A stretch of 64,000 nt of DNA from Ichthyophis bannanicus (Eukaryota; Chordata; Amphibia; Gymnophiona; Ichthyophiidae). The position numbers and the translations under genes were made by a program. Location of the stretch: the NCBI GenBank assembly GCA_033557465.1, contig CM066035.1:905727309-905791308 (forward strand). Reading direction: 5' to 3'. The notes beneath the pieces were generated by a model. That model was not told the origin of the DNA. It made no database searches and saw nothing but the letters and a program-made list of their open reading frames with translations. This document shows, in pieces, positions 11,361 to 21,560 of this stretch. Numbering within the stretch: the stretch's first letter is position 1; every line of letters starts with the position of its first letter.

Positions 11361-11550
11361 AACTGGAGAGAGGCGGTTAGGAAAGGCGGGAAGGCAGCGC
11401 GCAGGTGCTGTGGGATGCTCCCAAAAGCTTTCCTTTTGGATGCTGGGGAGCGTTCCCGCGCAGGCTCCGTCGGTACCGACGATACCCCGTATGTGAAGAC
11501 TTATTCCTGCTGTTCCCAGAGATCACCTGTTACAGGTAAGTAACTGTGCT
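11361..11550 (+). repeat. Right inverted repeat of DIRS copy 2
   Basis: It contains GTCGGTACCGAC, the dyad CACCTGTTACAGGT and the terminal gtaagtaactgtgct. Complementary to 918-1085. Confidence 0.88.
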
Positions 11551-11571
11551 TTACAGGTGAGTAACTACTCT
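11551..11571 (+). repeat. Displaced terminus of DIRS copy 1
   Basis: The sequence ttacaggtgagtaactact (and two more bases) completes the right inverted repeat of copy 1, which breaks off at 917. It directly follows the end of copy 2. Confidence 0.88.
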
Positions 11572-11574
11572 TTC

Positions 11575-12105
11575 CAGGCTTTGTTAGATCTTGAGGGTGC
11601 TGGCACAGATAAGGACAAGAAGAGTCTACATATGGGCGGAGCCCATCGGGGCTTGGGCCCAGTTTGGGCTTATAGGCCGCAGGATTTTGTGGCCTGTATG
11701 AGATCATGCAATATGACAGAACGATTACTCTCCATCTCTCGGAAGCACGGTCCCCTAAAATGGGAAGGGGGCTTGGTGGAGCTATACAATGACTTGTCAG
11801 CAGGACCATTACAGTGGCAGCGGGTTTTGCAGGATGTTACAGCATATTTGCGGAAAGATGGGCTCCGCTACAATGGCTGTTCCTATTTGGGCTAAGTGGG
11901 CTATTGCTTACAGTGAAAGGCTCCTTCCACTGGGTTAAAACATTAAAGGATCTTGGTATGGAGGGATTGCCTGAACACCCGGTGGAGAAGGGGGCCACGC
12001 TGCACTGTCTACACCAAAGGCACCTGGACAACAATGGCAACGAATTGAAGAATCTGTCCAAAGGGAAAGAGCCGGGAACATCCCATGCAACTGCAGTACC
12101 CTGAA
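11575..12105 (+). pseudogene. L1/Tx1-type ORF1 remnant
   Basis: Translation across two frames gives QDVTAYLRKDGLRY followed by WLFLFGLSGLLLTVKGSF and WVKTLKDLGMEGL. This resembles the C-terminal domain of Tx1/L1 ORF1p (pattern: LR..gIRYrWgFPF.L.......H...t.ed...L). A frameshift lies near 11870. The end near 12103 is followed by a non-coding purine-rich stretch. Confidence 0.55.
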
Positions 12106-12109
12106 AGGG

Positions 12110-12539
12110 ATTCTGTGAGAAACATTGGATATCAATATTGAGCCAGAGTGTGGGGTGCTAAGGGGGTCACACCAATATGCGTAATTTTGGCAGTGGCTGG
12201 GGGGGAGGTGGAGAAGGGAAGAGTGTTAATGGTTAAGTTTGAAAGTTTGTTAGTTGCTGAGGAGGATGATCGAAAATGTTATATGGTTGAATTATGAGGG
12301 ATGGGGTAAAAGGGGGATAGGGGAGTATGAGTGGAATTGGGTAGAGGTTTGAGGGGGGAGGCAAGGGGAGGGGGGGGGCAAGGAGTAGGAAGGGGAGTAG
12401 CGAGGCCCAAGGGGTTAGGGTCACTTCTGTAACTTTACTCAATAGGAGTGAGACAATAGGGAGGGGAGGGATGGGGAGTGAGGAAGGGGGGAGGGGTGAT
12501 GCATTCGCAAGAGGAGCTGGTAGCTGTTAATCTGTAGAA
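12110..12539 (+). other. G-rich spacer between LINE ORFs
   Basis: No coding sequence recognised. Strongly G-rich on the plus strand from 12190 to 12520 with many gggg and ggggagg runs, probably inter-ORF sequence of the L1-clade element. Confidence 0.5.
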
Positions 12540-12883
12540 ATGATGTGGGTAGGAAAAAATAATGCTAAAGAGCTTAACACGCCCTTGAAGAGGCAACAAC
12601 CTTTCCGGGAGGTAGAAGGACTCCAGTGGGATGTAATTTTAGTCCAGGAGACCCATCTCCGGAAGAAAGGTGACTACTGCAGCGGGCAATGCACCCCTAG
12701 CAGTTTTTTGAAGGGACTCTGGGGGGAAAGGTGGGGTGGCAGTTTTGATGAGGAAAGGTTGTCCTTTTCAATTGAAGGAAGGGGTGGGTAAGGTGTTGCT
12801 GATGCAGGGGGATTGGAGAAAGCGTGACTGTGGTCAGTTTATGCTCCAAATGGTCAGCAGGTTCCCTTTTGAAGAGGTTAGTG
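12540..12883 (+). pseudogene. L1-type endonuclease, first part
   Basis: The translation has FREVEGLQWDVILVQETHLRKKG, the QETH motif of L1-clade APE endonucleases (12600-12670). The frame shifts soon after. It continues beyond the hAT insertion, at 15266, with the GGDFN motif. The target duplication ggttagtg (12876-12883) ends this part. Confidence 0.75.
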
Positions 12884-13539
12884 CAGTGATGGCTAACCTT
12901 TTTGAGCCCGAGTGCCCAATCTGCCGCACAAAACCAAAGAATTTCCTCAAAGTGCCAGCACGTCAATTAAACCTTAACAACAAGTTTTTAGTATCTAAAA
13001 ACTCTTTATAAAGTTGCCTGAACTATGTAACATCATTTGTAAAGGTTGGAATCTTTGTATTGTCAGAGAATCAATTTGATTCACAATCCTTTGGTTTTCA
13101 TTTCAATTTATTGGCAATTTATAATGTTTTAATGATTTCATTCAATTTAGAAACAGGTTGGCAATAATTAAACTGGGAACCCCAAAAGCCATACTTGGAA
13201 TGTACAACACTGAAGAAATAAAACTATAAATTAATTTCCTCTTGTACCAAACAAAGCACAGACGTTAATGATGCACATTTCCCAGAGGTTTCATATTCCA
13301 GTTAATAAATTCAAAATAGAGATATTTCTACCTTTTGTGCATTTTTTTTCAGTTGCAATTGCTCCAGCCACTTTCTTCTAGTTTCTTCATGTTTTCTGCT
13401 AACTGTCCATTGTCTGCTGTCCATTTGTTCTTTCTTCTCTCTTCTAGTTTTTTTTCCATTCTCTCTCTACATCTGCTTTAACATACTAATCTTTCTCCTT
13501 TTGCTCTTTCCTCATTCCTATTTCATCCACACAAATTTT

Positions 13540-14850
13540 ACCCCTCCATCCTCAATCCCCACTTACTCTCCCAATACCAGGCCAATTGTAGATTTTTCAT
13601 CCCTCCCACACAAAATATTTTTCCCCTCTCCATTTTACTCTCCCAGCCCCATCCCATTCTAATCCTCCCCCAACATCAGCTCCCTTCTAGTTCCAGTCTC
13701 ACCCAGCATCCATTCCCTTCTAGTCCCTGCATCAGCCCATTTCCCGTCCTAGCCCACCATCAACCCATTTCCAGTCCTAGCTCCCCCATCCATTTTCAGT
13801 CTGAGTCCCTTCATCAGCTCATTTCCAATCCTAGCCCCCCATCAGCCCACTTCTAGTCATTTCCTAGCCCCATCATCAGCCCATGTCAAATCATAGCTCC
13901 CCTCCACTCAGTCCAATTCCAGTCCAAGCCCCCCCATGAGCCTACTTTCAGTTCTAGCCCCTCCATGAGTCCATTTCAATTCAAGCCCCCACCACAGCCC
14001 ATTTCCAATCTTAGCTCCCCCCAACAGCCCATTTCCAGTCCTAGCTGCTCCATCAGCCCATTTTCAGTCCTAGCTCCCTTCCCTCACAGCCCATTTCCAT
14101 TCCAAGCTCCCCCCCCATCAGCTATTTGCAATTCAAGCCTCCCCTTCCACTCAGCCCATTTCCAGTCATAGCAACCCCTCAACCCATTACCAGTCCTAAC
14201 CCCCCATCACCCCATTTTCAGTTTAAGCCCCCCCTATAACCCATTACCAGTCCTAACCCCCCCATCAGCCCACTTCCAGTCTTAACCCCATCAGCCCATT
14301 GCCAGTCCTACCCCCCCCATCAGCCCACAGCCCATTACCAGTCCTAACCACATCAGCCCACCTCAAGTCCTAACCCCTCCCCATCAGCCCATTTCCTGTC
14401 CTAGCCCCCCCATAGCCCATTATCAGTCCTAGCCCCCCCCATAGCCCATTATCAGTCCTAACCACCCCCCATAGCCCATTAGCAGTTCTAACACCCCCAT
14501 CACCCCATTTCCAGACAGCCCCCATCAGTCCACAGCCCATTACCTGTCCTAACCCCCCCACCCCCCCTAGCCCATTAGCGGTCCTAACCCCCCCCCAGCC
14601 CCCCAGCCCATTAGCGGTCCTAACCCACCCCCCCCCTAGCCCATTAGCGGTCCTAACCCCCCCCCCTAGCCCATTAGCGGTCCTAACAGCCCCCCCCGCC
14701 CCATTAGCGGTCCTAACAGCCCCCCCCGCCCCAGCCCATTAGCTGTCCTAACCGCCCCCCCGCCCCAGCCCATTAGCAGTCCTAACAGCCCCCCCCGCCC
14801 CAGCCCATTAGCAGTCCTAACAGCCCCCCAGCCCATTAGCAGTCCAAAAA
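13540..14850 (+). repeat. Degenerate C-rich minisatellite inside the hAT element
   Basis: Many imperfect units of roughly 25-32 bases around the theme cccatcagcccatttccag followed by tcctagcc. Toward the 3' end the units become shorter and more regular (cccattagcggtcctaac plus a C run, 14560-14830). Long reading frames through it on either strand are compositional. Confidence 0.85.
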
Positions 14851-14887
14851 AAAAAGCTGGCTCTCTGGCTGCTGCCGCTGCCGCCGC

Positions 14888-15180
14888 GGCAGAATGCAGT
14901 GTCCCGCGGGGCCCCCTCTGCGCCAGCTGAGCCCTCTGCCCGGCTTTCAGATTCACGAAGGGAGAGTGTCTCTCCCTCGCGTCTCTGTTCAGCGCGCAGG
15001 GGCTAATGGGAAATTTCCCATCAACCCCTCGCGTCTAAAGGGGCTGATGGGAAATTTCCCATTAGCCCCTGCGGGCTTAACAGAGACGCGAGGGAGAGAC
15101 ACTCTCCTTTCGCGAATCTGAAAGCCGGGCAGAGGGCTCAGCCGGCGCAGAGGGGGCCCCGCGGGACACTGCATTCTGCC
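14888..15180. repeat. 141-bp inverted repeat with 9-base loop
   Basis: Arms 14888-15028 and 15038-15180 are near-perfect reverse complements (ggcagaatgcagtgtcccgc at one end, gcgggacactgcattctgcc at the other). The loop is around cgcgtctaa. The arms include short palindromes such as gggaaatttccc. Confidence 0.88.
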
Positions 15181-15265
15181 CCGGACCTTCCCGCGTGCCA
15201 GCTGCAAGGCCTTCGCGTGCCACAGCTGGCACGCGTGCCATAGGTTCGCCATCGCTGGGTTAGTG

Positions 15266-15560
15266 TGTTGATAAACATACAGTTGGGAGATTAATCCTAG
15301 GGGGAGATTTCAATTTGGCCATAGAGCCACAGAAAGATAAACAATCTGAAGGGGGGGACGAGTCACTGCCTTATTCGTGACCTGATGAAGCAGCATCAGT
15401 TGGCTGATTTCTAGAGGGAATACAATAGGGATAGGCAAGGATATACCTTCTATTTGCATCGAGTGTGGATAGCTATCAGGGAGTGGCGTGGGCCAGGAGG
15501 CTCAACAAGGAACTCTTGAAGCAGGAAGAAGTGGTTAAGGATGTACGGGGGGTGCATTAC
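15266..15560 (+). pseudogene. L1-type endonuclease, second part
   Basis: Translation gives LILGGDFNLAIEPQKDKQ, the catalytic GGDFN motif, then QLADFREYNRDRQGYTFY-like sequence broken by stops. It continues the QETH part at 12600 once the hAT element is removed. Confidence 0.7.
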
Positions 15561-15859
15561 TGAATATTGACAGATAAATGACATGGGGGAGTGGTTGATC
15601 TAGTGCTTTTGGGAGGGTATGAAAGCTGTGGTTTGCGAGCATTTGATCACGTGGACAGCAAAGCTTAAGAAGAAAAGGCTGGAACAAGAGGAAAAATTAG
15701 AGGGATATAGGGGAAACGGCTGAAAAATACAAACAGAAAGGTACCGCCCAAAGATTAAAGCGACTAAATAGCTTGAGATCAGCGCTCCAGAACTTGCATG
15801 TGTAGGCCTTGGCATACCAATTGCATAGGGTCAGACGGCGTTATTAGTAGTGGGATAGG

Positions 15860-16675
15860 GCCAGCCACCTTCTAGTGTGTAAGTTGAAGAGGGAAATACT
15901 GGCAGTGGTGACCACCATTAAAGGAGAATCTGGCAAAGTTTTAAGGAAGGAGAACGTAATAGGAGACCGGTTCCGGCAATTCTATAAGGCCTTATATACC
16001 CAGGACTGGGGATTAAGGTTGACGAAAGGGAAGGGTATTTGTGGGAGGTGGAGCTTCCAGTATTGGGAGAGGATGCGCAAGCTACCCTGGACGAGGAGAT
16101 TAGGGGGAGGAAATACAGGAAGTCATACAGCAGTTAGCGAACAGGAAGGCCCCAGAGTTAGTTGGGTTATCGGGGAGGTTTTACAAGGTCTTTCAGGATG
16201 AATTAGTGGGTATGATGGGGAGAGTATTTAATGAGGTAGGGGGAGATAGGGAAAGATTATCATTGGATGTGTTAATGGCAGCCATTTCAATCCTACTGAA
16301 AGCGGGGAAAGATCTCCTAGAGCGTGGGTCATATAGGTCCATCTCCCTGCTAAATGTAGATGTTAAAATCCAAGCCAAAGTTTTGGCCAACCGATCAGCT
16401 GGATGCCCCACCTAATCAATTCCGACCAGATGGGCTTTATTGGCGAGAAACAGACATCTGACAGTATCAAGCGGGTTCTAACTGGGTTTAGCTATTAGTA
16501 ATATTGCCCCCTCCTTGCATTTGTTCTATTGATAGATGCGGAAAAAGCATTTGATCGCATAGATTGGGGTTTCTTGTTTTTAGTACTGCAGGAAATGGGG
16601 TTTGAAACACGATACCTAGAGTGGTTGTGGGCCTTGTACGTGGAGCCAAAGGCCAGAGTTAAACTTAATGGCTGA
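15860..16675 (+). pseudogene. L1-type linker and RT first half
   Basis: It reads KRENVIGDRFRQFYKALY-like sequence (15950-16000), typical of the segment before L1 RT, then SYRSISLLNVDVKIQAKVLANR (RT block) and LLIDAEKAFDRIDWGFL with the catalytic aspartate (about 16525-16580), ending ARVKLNG at 16670. Frames change several times. Confidence 0.75.
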
Positions 16676-17638
16676 GGAGAAGGATGTTACCAGTGGTGCC
16701 CCAGGGATCTGTCCTTGGTCCGATTCTTAACAACTTTGTTAGTGATATAGCGGAAGGGCTGTCGGGTAAGGTTTGCCTTTTTGCGGATGATACCAAAATC
16801 TGCAATAGAGTAGACACCCAGGAAGGTGTAGATAACATGAGGAGGGATCTAGCTAAGCTTGAAGAATGGTCTAGAATCTGGCAGCTGGGATTTAATGTTA
16901 AAAAATGTAAGGTCATGCATTTGGGCTGCAGCAATCCAAGGGAGCAATATAGTATAGGGGGTGAAGTACTTTTGTCCACTAAAGAAGAGGGACCTGGGCG
17001 TGGTGGTGTCTGATGATCTTAAAGTAGCTAAAAAGGTAGAAAAGGCAACGGCAAAAGCTAGAAGAATGCTTGGGTGCATACGGAGAGGAATAGTTAGCAG
17101 AAAAAAGGAGGTGATAGTGCCTCTGTGTAAGTCTTTGGTGCAACCTCATTTGGAGTATAGTGTGCAATTCTGGAGATTGCACCTTCAAAAGGATATAAAC
17201 AGAGGGTGGCTACTAAAATGATTAGTGGTCTTCATTATAAAGCATATGAGGACAGACTTAAGGATCTTAAGTACACCTTAGAGGAAAGGCGGAATAGAGA
17301 TGATATGATTGAGATGTTTAAATTCCTCCATGCATAAATGTTCAGGGGGAGAGCCTCTTTCAATTGAAAGCAAGTTCTGCTATGAGGGAATATGGGATGA
17401 GGGTGAATGGGGATAGATTCAGGAGTTATTTGCGGAAATATTTCTTTATGGAAAGCGTAGTGGATCCGTGGAATAGTCTCCCAGTGGAGGTGGTGGAGAT
17501 GAGGACAGCACTGAATTCAAAAAAGCATGGGACAAACAGAGGATCTCTAAAGGAAAAAAGGGGAATGTTGTAGTTGATATAGAAGGACAGACTAGATAGG
17601 CCATGTGGTCTTTTCCGTCATATTTCTGTTTCTACAGA
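16676..17638 (+). mobile_element. CR1-clade fragment inserted in L1 RT
   Basis: A 5'-truncated CR1-like piece: VPQGSVLGPIL, FADDTKICNRVDTQEGVDN, FNVKKCKVMHLG, KATAKARRMLGCIRRGI, SLVQPHLEYSVQFW (16684-17215), then a C-terminus SYLRKYFFMESVVDPWNSLP (17420-17500). It ends with a 3' region gactagataggccatgtgg (17589-17607). L1 sequence (RQGCPLSPLLFAL) resumes at 17639. Several frame breaks. Confidence 0.8.
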
Positions 17639-18780
17639 GTCCTTTTCGCTAGAGCAGGAAATGAGACAAGGCTGCCCCTTGTCCCCACTGCTTTTTGCCT
17701 TGGTGGAGCTGCTGGCACAGGTCATACGGGGGAATGCAGATATTTGGGGGGTAGAAGTTGAAGGGAAACCTATTGCTGTTCGCTGATGACCTTATGCTTC
17801 TGGTGGCTAAACTGGAGCAATTCTTACCCCATGTTTGGGAGGTAGTGCAGCAATTCGGAGCAGTATCTGATTTTAAAATGAATCTTGACAAAACGGAGGC
17901 CTTGAGTATAAATTTAGATCATATGGGAGATTACAACAACGATTTCCCTTTTTAAGTAGGTTTCAAAATCCTTGAAATATCTGAGGAATCGCATAACAGC
18001 AAAACCAGAGACCTTATATGAGGCTAACTACCTGGTTCTCTGGAACACTATTGAGACAGATTTAAAGAACTGGACCGGGTTGGAAATCTTGTGGTTGGGC
18101 CATGTAGCAACAGTGAAAATGAACGTCCTCCCCAGAGTGCTATACTGCTTTCAAGCTCTCCCGATAGATATACTGGTGGGGAGCCACTGGGAACTTCAAC
18201 GGAAGGTGTTTAGATTCATTTGGAAATCCAAACCTCCCAGGGTAGGCAAAGTGGTAATATATAGACCCCGTGAGGAAGTAGGGTTAGGGGTACCGGACCT
18301 TTGAGCATACTTTTGGGCAGCACAGATCAGTCATCTGATGGATTGGCGGGAAGGGGGAGAAACAAAGAAATACGTACAAATGGAACAGGTTGGGGGGAGG
18401 GTCCCCATGGAGTGCCTACCCTGGCTCAATGAGCCTGAATGGGCACTATTAAGTGGAAGAAATTCGTATGTGCAGCATGTTCTCCAGGTGTGGGACAGAG
18501 TGCACCAGATAAATGAAGGGAAACTGGTAGGAAATTTTTCCACAATGCAGGCCATGAGGTACACAGAAGAGTTTAGCCCCAGGACAGGGGGGGGGGGGGG
18601 AGGGTAGTCTCGATGGGAGTGGAAGGGTCTGAAGTGGTTCTTCCAATTTATAGATGGGGGAGGAATGGGTGCCCTTCAAGTTGCAGGAGGCTTATGGGCT
18701 ACAGGAGGCCAATCTTTTCCAATATAGGCAGGTGATATACTTTTTAGAGTATAAAATGGGGAAGGGGGGTTGGGGAGGGA
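17639..18780 (+). pseudogene. L1-type RT second half and C-terminus
   Basis: MRQGCPLSPLLFALVELLAQ (17661-17720), then FADDLMLLVAKLEQFLPHVWE with FADD (17775-17830) and YLRNRITAKPETLYEANYL, NWTGLEILWLGHVATVKMNVLPRVLY (17975-18150). The last part at 18310-18520 (AAQISHLMDWREGGETK) is the variable L1 C-terminal region. A G run lies at 18587-18600. Confidence 0.75.
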
Positions 18781-18880
18781 TTATATTATGTCATGTTATG
18801 TTATTTCTGCGCAACCCTTGTTCGATGTAAATTGCCTTGATACCATGGAAAGGTGGTATATAAGAAATGTTAAATATTGA
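18781..18880 (+). repeat. Short LINE/SINE 3'-tail insertion with hairpin
   Basis: It carries the stem ATTGCCTT / AAGGTGGT (18831-18838 and 18850-18857) followed by atataagaaatgttaaat. It interrupts L1 C-terminal sequence, which reappears as YKAVWDHHRPSMTDRIAQAF-like coding at about 18935-19005. Confidence 0.65.
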
Positions 18881-19021
18881 GTTGGAAGTAATTTAGTATG
18901 GGGGAAAAAACACACACAAGGTCTAATCACTGCCCTTTACAAAGCAGTGTGGGATCACCACAGACCCAGCATGACTGACCGAATAGCTCAAGCTTTTTCA
19001 AGTTGGTAGGGGATAGAAATT

Positions 19022-19258
19022 GAGAAAATCACACCATATGACCTATGCTACCACTACTACCAATCCAGTCTGCCCATTCATAGCAACCACTAAACTCTAT
19101 AATCTTCTCCCCTCTCTTAGAGATCAACAGTGCTTTTTTGAATTCAGATACAGTTCTAGTCTGCGCCACCTCCATTGGGAAGAGGTTCCACACGTTGACA
19201 GCCTGTAAAGAAATATTTAGATTACTCTTGAATCTTCCCCCTTTCACCCTTCATCCTA
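19022..19258 (-). pseudogene. CR1-like C-terminal fragment, minus strand
   Basis: Minus-strand translation RFKSNLNISLQAVNVWNLFPMEVAQTR followed by VSEFKKAL matches the C-terminal tail of CR1 ORF2 (compare 17420-17520 and 9720-9880). Short, truncated both ends. Confidence 0.65.
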
Positions 19259-19269
19259 TGCCCCTTCTT

Positions 19270-19575
19270 CCAGAGCTTTCACTGAATTGAGAGGCCCACT
19301 TCCTAATTACCTACAAGTGCATTCATTCTGCGGCTCCTCACTACCGCTTTTATCTCACTCTACACTCGTCTTTGGGAACTCTGCTTCTCTGGCAGATTCC
19401 TTTTATCAGCACCCTTCTCTGCCACTGCCAACTCCAGACTTTGTTTATTCCACCTTGCTGTTCCATATGCCTGGAACAAACGACCTGAGTCAGTGCATTG
19501 GGCTCCTCTGGTCCTATTCAAGTCCAGGCTGAAGACCCATTTCTTTAAGGCTGCTTTTGGATCCTGAGGCTTCTC
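19270..19575 (+). pseudogene. L2-clade C-terminal fragment
   Basis: In one frame it reads AVPYAWNKRPESVHWAP followed by LVLFKSRLKTHFFKAAF, the usual end of L2-clade ORF2 (LWNSLP...FK..LKTHLF). Truncated and without the 3' end. Confidence 0.6.
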
Positions 19576-19584
19576 ATAAATAAA

Positions 19585-19740
19585 GAAGTAAGATACTTAT
19601 TTATTTTGAGAGATTTGTATACCACCTTATCCTTCAATCAAAGTGGTCACATTACATCACAACTGGTGTGTTACATTTAACATGTGGATATTTAACAACA
19701 TTTAACATTTGGGTGCTTAACAAAATTTAGACAAGCCAAC
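19585..19740 (-). repeat. LINE/SINE 3'-tail, minus strand
   Basis: The plus strand reads tatttattttgagag, then accacctt (19621-19628) and aaagtggt (19640-19647), the two halves of the conserved 3' hairpin in reverse orientation. Confidence 0.55.
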
Positions 19741-19743
19741 ATG

Positions 19744-20976
19744 TGATACTTGGGAGTGTTACTAGACCATCAGCTCTCCTTCACCAAGCATATAAGTAAA
19801 TTGACTACAGCCATTTACGCCAAACTAAAAATGATTCAGCACCTAAGGCCGCTTCTCTCCGAAAACGATTTCAGAGCAACTGTCCAAGCCTTAATCTTCC
19901 CACACCGACTTCTGTAATGCTATTCTTATGGATCTCCCGAAACAAAGCATCCGCCGCATACAACTAGCGCAAAATGCAACAGTTAGAGTAATTTTGCAGT
20001 CTTCATTCAAAGATCACATTAGTCCAATTCTAATGCAATTACACTGGCTCCAATACAGAATAGAATAAAATACAAGGTACTCCACTCCACTCCCGCTCTA
20101 TGGAACTCCCTTCCCCACTCGCTCCGCACTGAGCCTTCTTTCCCACACTTTAAAGCTCTCCTTAAGACCTATCTCCCAGGCTTTTGATCTTCCAGCACCT
20201 CCATGACAGTCATGTCAGTTCCATTGCCACAGTCCACCCCCTCACTCCCTTCCTTCAGTGTTTAATCGTCTAGTTGTGTAATTTCTGTCCTGTCCTTTCT
20301 ATCTATATCTCCCTAGTCCTTCCCTGTCCTTGAATGGCGTTCCTTTCTTTTATTTTTCCTGTAGCTGCCTTTCCTTTATTGTACACCGCCCCGATACTCC
20401 GGTTTTGGGCAGTATATCAAGCCTGCATATAAATAAATAAATAAAATAAATCGGCCACCTGCCTGAAAGAATTCATCTGAATCAGTCTGGAAAACAGGCC
20501 AAGGAGAAGTTGCAACAGAAACTCGCTGGAAACACACACTGATTTCAAAAGCAGTAACTCAACATCATCTAAGAGAGCCTTCTCTCTTTATGCCCCAACT
20601 CTATGGAACTCACTGCCATCAAGCATGAGACATTAAGGACCCTAAATCCTTCCGCAAGCTTCTTAAAACATTCATGTTCAGGGATTACTATGGTGAATCA
20701 GTCACCTAAACAAATACTTTTATTAAAGCATCATGCCTCCCACATTATATGACAACTTCCAATCCTTGAACCAATATTTTAGAGACTTAATTCTCTGTAC
20801 ATAGTTTCATCTGAATTGTATTCAGATTTAAGTTATAATTACCTTATCCTTTTACACTCTTGTTAAATGGTTATATGTAATAATGTTTAATGTAATGTTC
20901 ATGTTTTGAAGTTTTCTGTAAACTGCTTTGATTCACTAAAAGCAGTAAATAAGCACAAATAAATAAAAAAATAAAA
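19744..20976 (+). mobile_element. L2-clade LINE 3' part, split by another L2 tail
   Basis: Coding traces: LGVLLDHQLSFTKHISKLTT, IYAKLKMIQHLRPLL, DFCNAILMDLPKQSIRRIQLAQNA (19748-19990), all typical L2 RT C-terminal motifs. After the inner L2 tail (20070-20452) it resumes with a degraded C-terminus and ends at 20976 with the hairpin ACTGCTTT / AAAGCAGT (20922-20929, 20939-20946) and AAATAAATAAA-like repeats. Confidence 0.7.
20070..20452 (+). mobile_element. Nested L2-clade 3' end
   Basis: C-terminal coding (LWNSLPHSLRTEPSFPHFKA followed by LLKTYLPGF-like, 20095-20190), an untranslated region and a 3' end with hairpin ACCGCCC / GGGCAGT (20385-20391, 20407-20413) plus (aaat)n to 20452. Confidence 0.65.
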
Positions 20977-20984
20977 TAAGTTCT

Positions 20985-21560
20985 CTTGTCCTCCAGGTGG
21001 TGTAAAACCTTTTTGCACCAATGAGTTTTCTCCAGGGCCATGTGGCCATGAAGGAAGGGTTAGGATAGCTGTTATAGTTGGCAATTCAATCATTAGGCAT
21101 GTAGATAGCTGGGTAGCTGGTGGATGTGAGGATTGCCTGGTATGCCTGCCTGGTGTGAAGGTAGAGGACCTCACATGTCACCTAGATAAGGTTTAAGGTA
21201 GTATTGGGGAGAAGTCTGCTATCTTGGTGCATGTTGGTACCAGTGACATAGGAAAGTGTGGGAGGGAGGTTCTGGAGGCCAAATTTTAGGCTTTTAGGTA
21301 GAAAGTTGAAATCCCAGAACTTCCAGGGTAGCATTTTCCAAAATGCTTCCCATTCCACACACAGGAACCAAAAGGCAGGCAGAGCTCCAGAGTCTCAGTA
21401 CATGGATGAGACGATGGTACAAAGAAGAGGGTTTTGGATTTGTTAGGAACTGAGCAATGTTTTGGGCAAGGGAGGGGCTTTTCCAAAGGGATGGGCTCCA
21501 CCTTAACCTGGATGAACTAGGCTGCTGGCATTAACCTTTAAAAATGTGTGCAGCTTTTAA
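20985..21560 (+). pseudogene. LINE ORF1 with SGNH-esterase-like domain
   Basis: It reads RIAVIVGNSIIRHVDSWVAGG (21063-21125), CLPGVKVEDLT and VHVGTSDIG (21232-21255). These match the esterase-type ORF1 of CR1/L2-clade LINEs (GDSxxRHVD ... LPGARV.D ... VhvGTNDIG). The catalytic serine block is altered to GNS. A frame break occurs at about 21193, and a later segment (21258-21446) reads FRLLGRKLKSQNFQGSIF. Confidence 0.6.

Larger units (their letters stand above)
918..11550 (+). mobile_element. DIRS copy 2 (subtype B) with two nested insertions
   Basis: A complete but decayed DIRS element: left repeat 918-1085, gag, pol, recombinase, ICR 11181-11278 and right repeat 11361-11550. Its ends, atctcc and gtgct, are those predicted from its own ICR. 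It carries an ORF1-only L1-like element (1323-3264) and a CR1 LINE (6991-10068); without them it would be about 5.6 kb, like copy 7 and copy 10. It is inserted in copy 1 between acacctg and ttacagg with no target duplication. Confidence 0.9.
12884..15257 (+). mobile_element. Non-autonomous hAT-type DNA transposon
   Basis: 2374 bp bounded by perfect 8-bp duplications ggttagtg (12876-12883 and 15258-15265). The termini CAGTGATGGCTAACC and GGTTCGCCATCGCTG are imperfect inverted repeats with the CAG...CTG form of hAT elements. Removing it rejoins L1 endonuclease sequence. The inside holds an AT-rich 5' third, a C-rich minisatellite (13540-14850) and a long hairpin (14888-15180). No transposase is seen, so it depends on one in trans. 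Confidence 0.87.
11572..19018 (+). mobile_element. Decayed L1/Tx1-clade LINE with nested insertions
   Basis: Fragments in order: ORF1 C-terminal part, a G-rich spacer, APE endonuclease start, (hAT-type insertion), rest of the endonuclease, RT first half, (CR1 insertion), RT second half, (short 3'-tail insertion) and the C-terminal end. Frame breaks are dense, so it is old. The left limit is uncertain; the sequence from 11572 onward is no longer DIRS. Confidence 0.75.

Noticed and set aside
14370..14956. Minus-strand frames rich in G, W and L repeats
   Set aside because: They lie in the C-rich minisatellite of the hAT element and reflect composition only.
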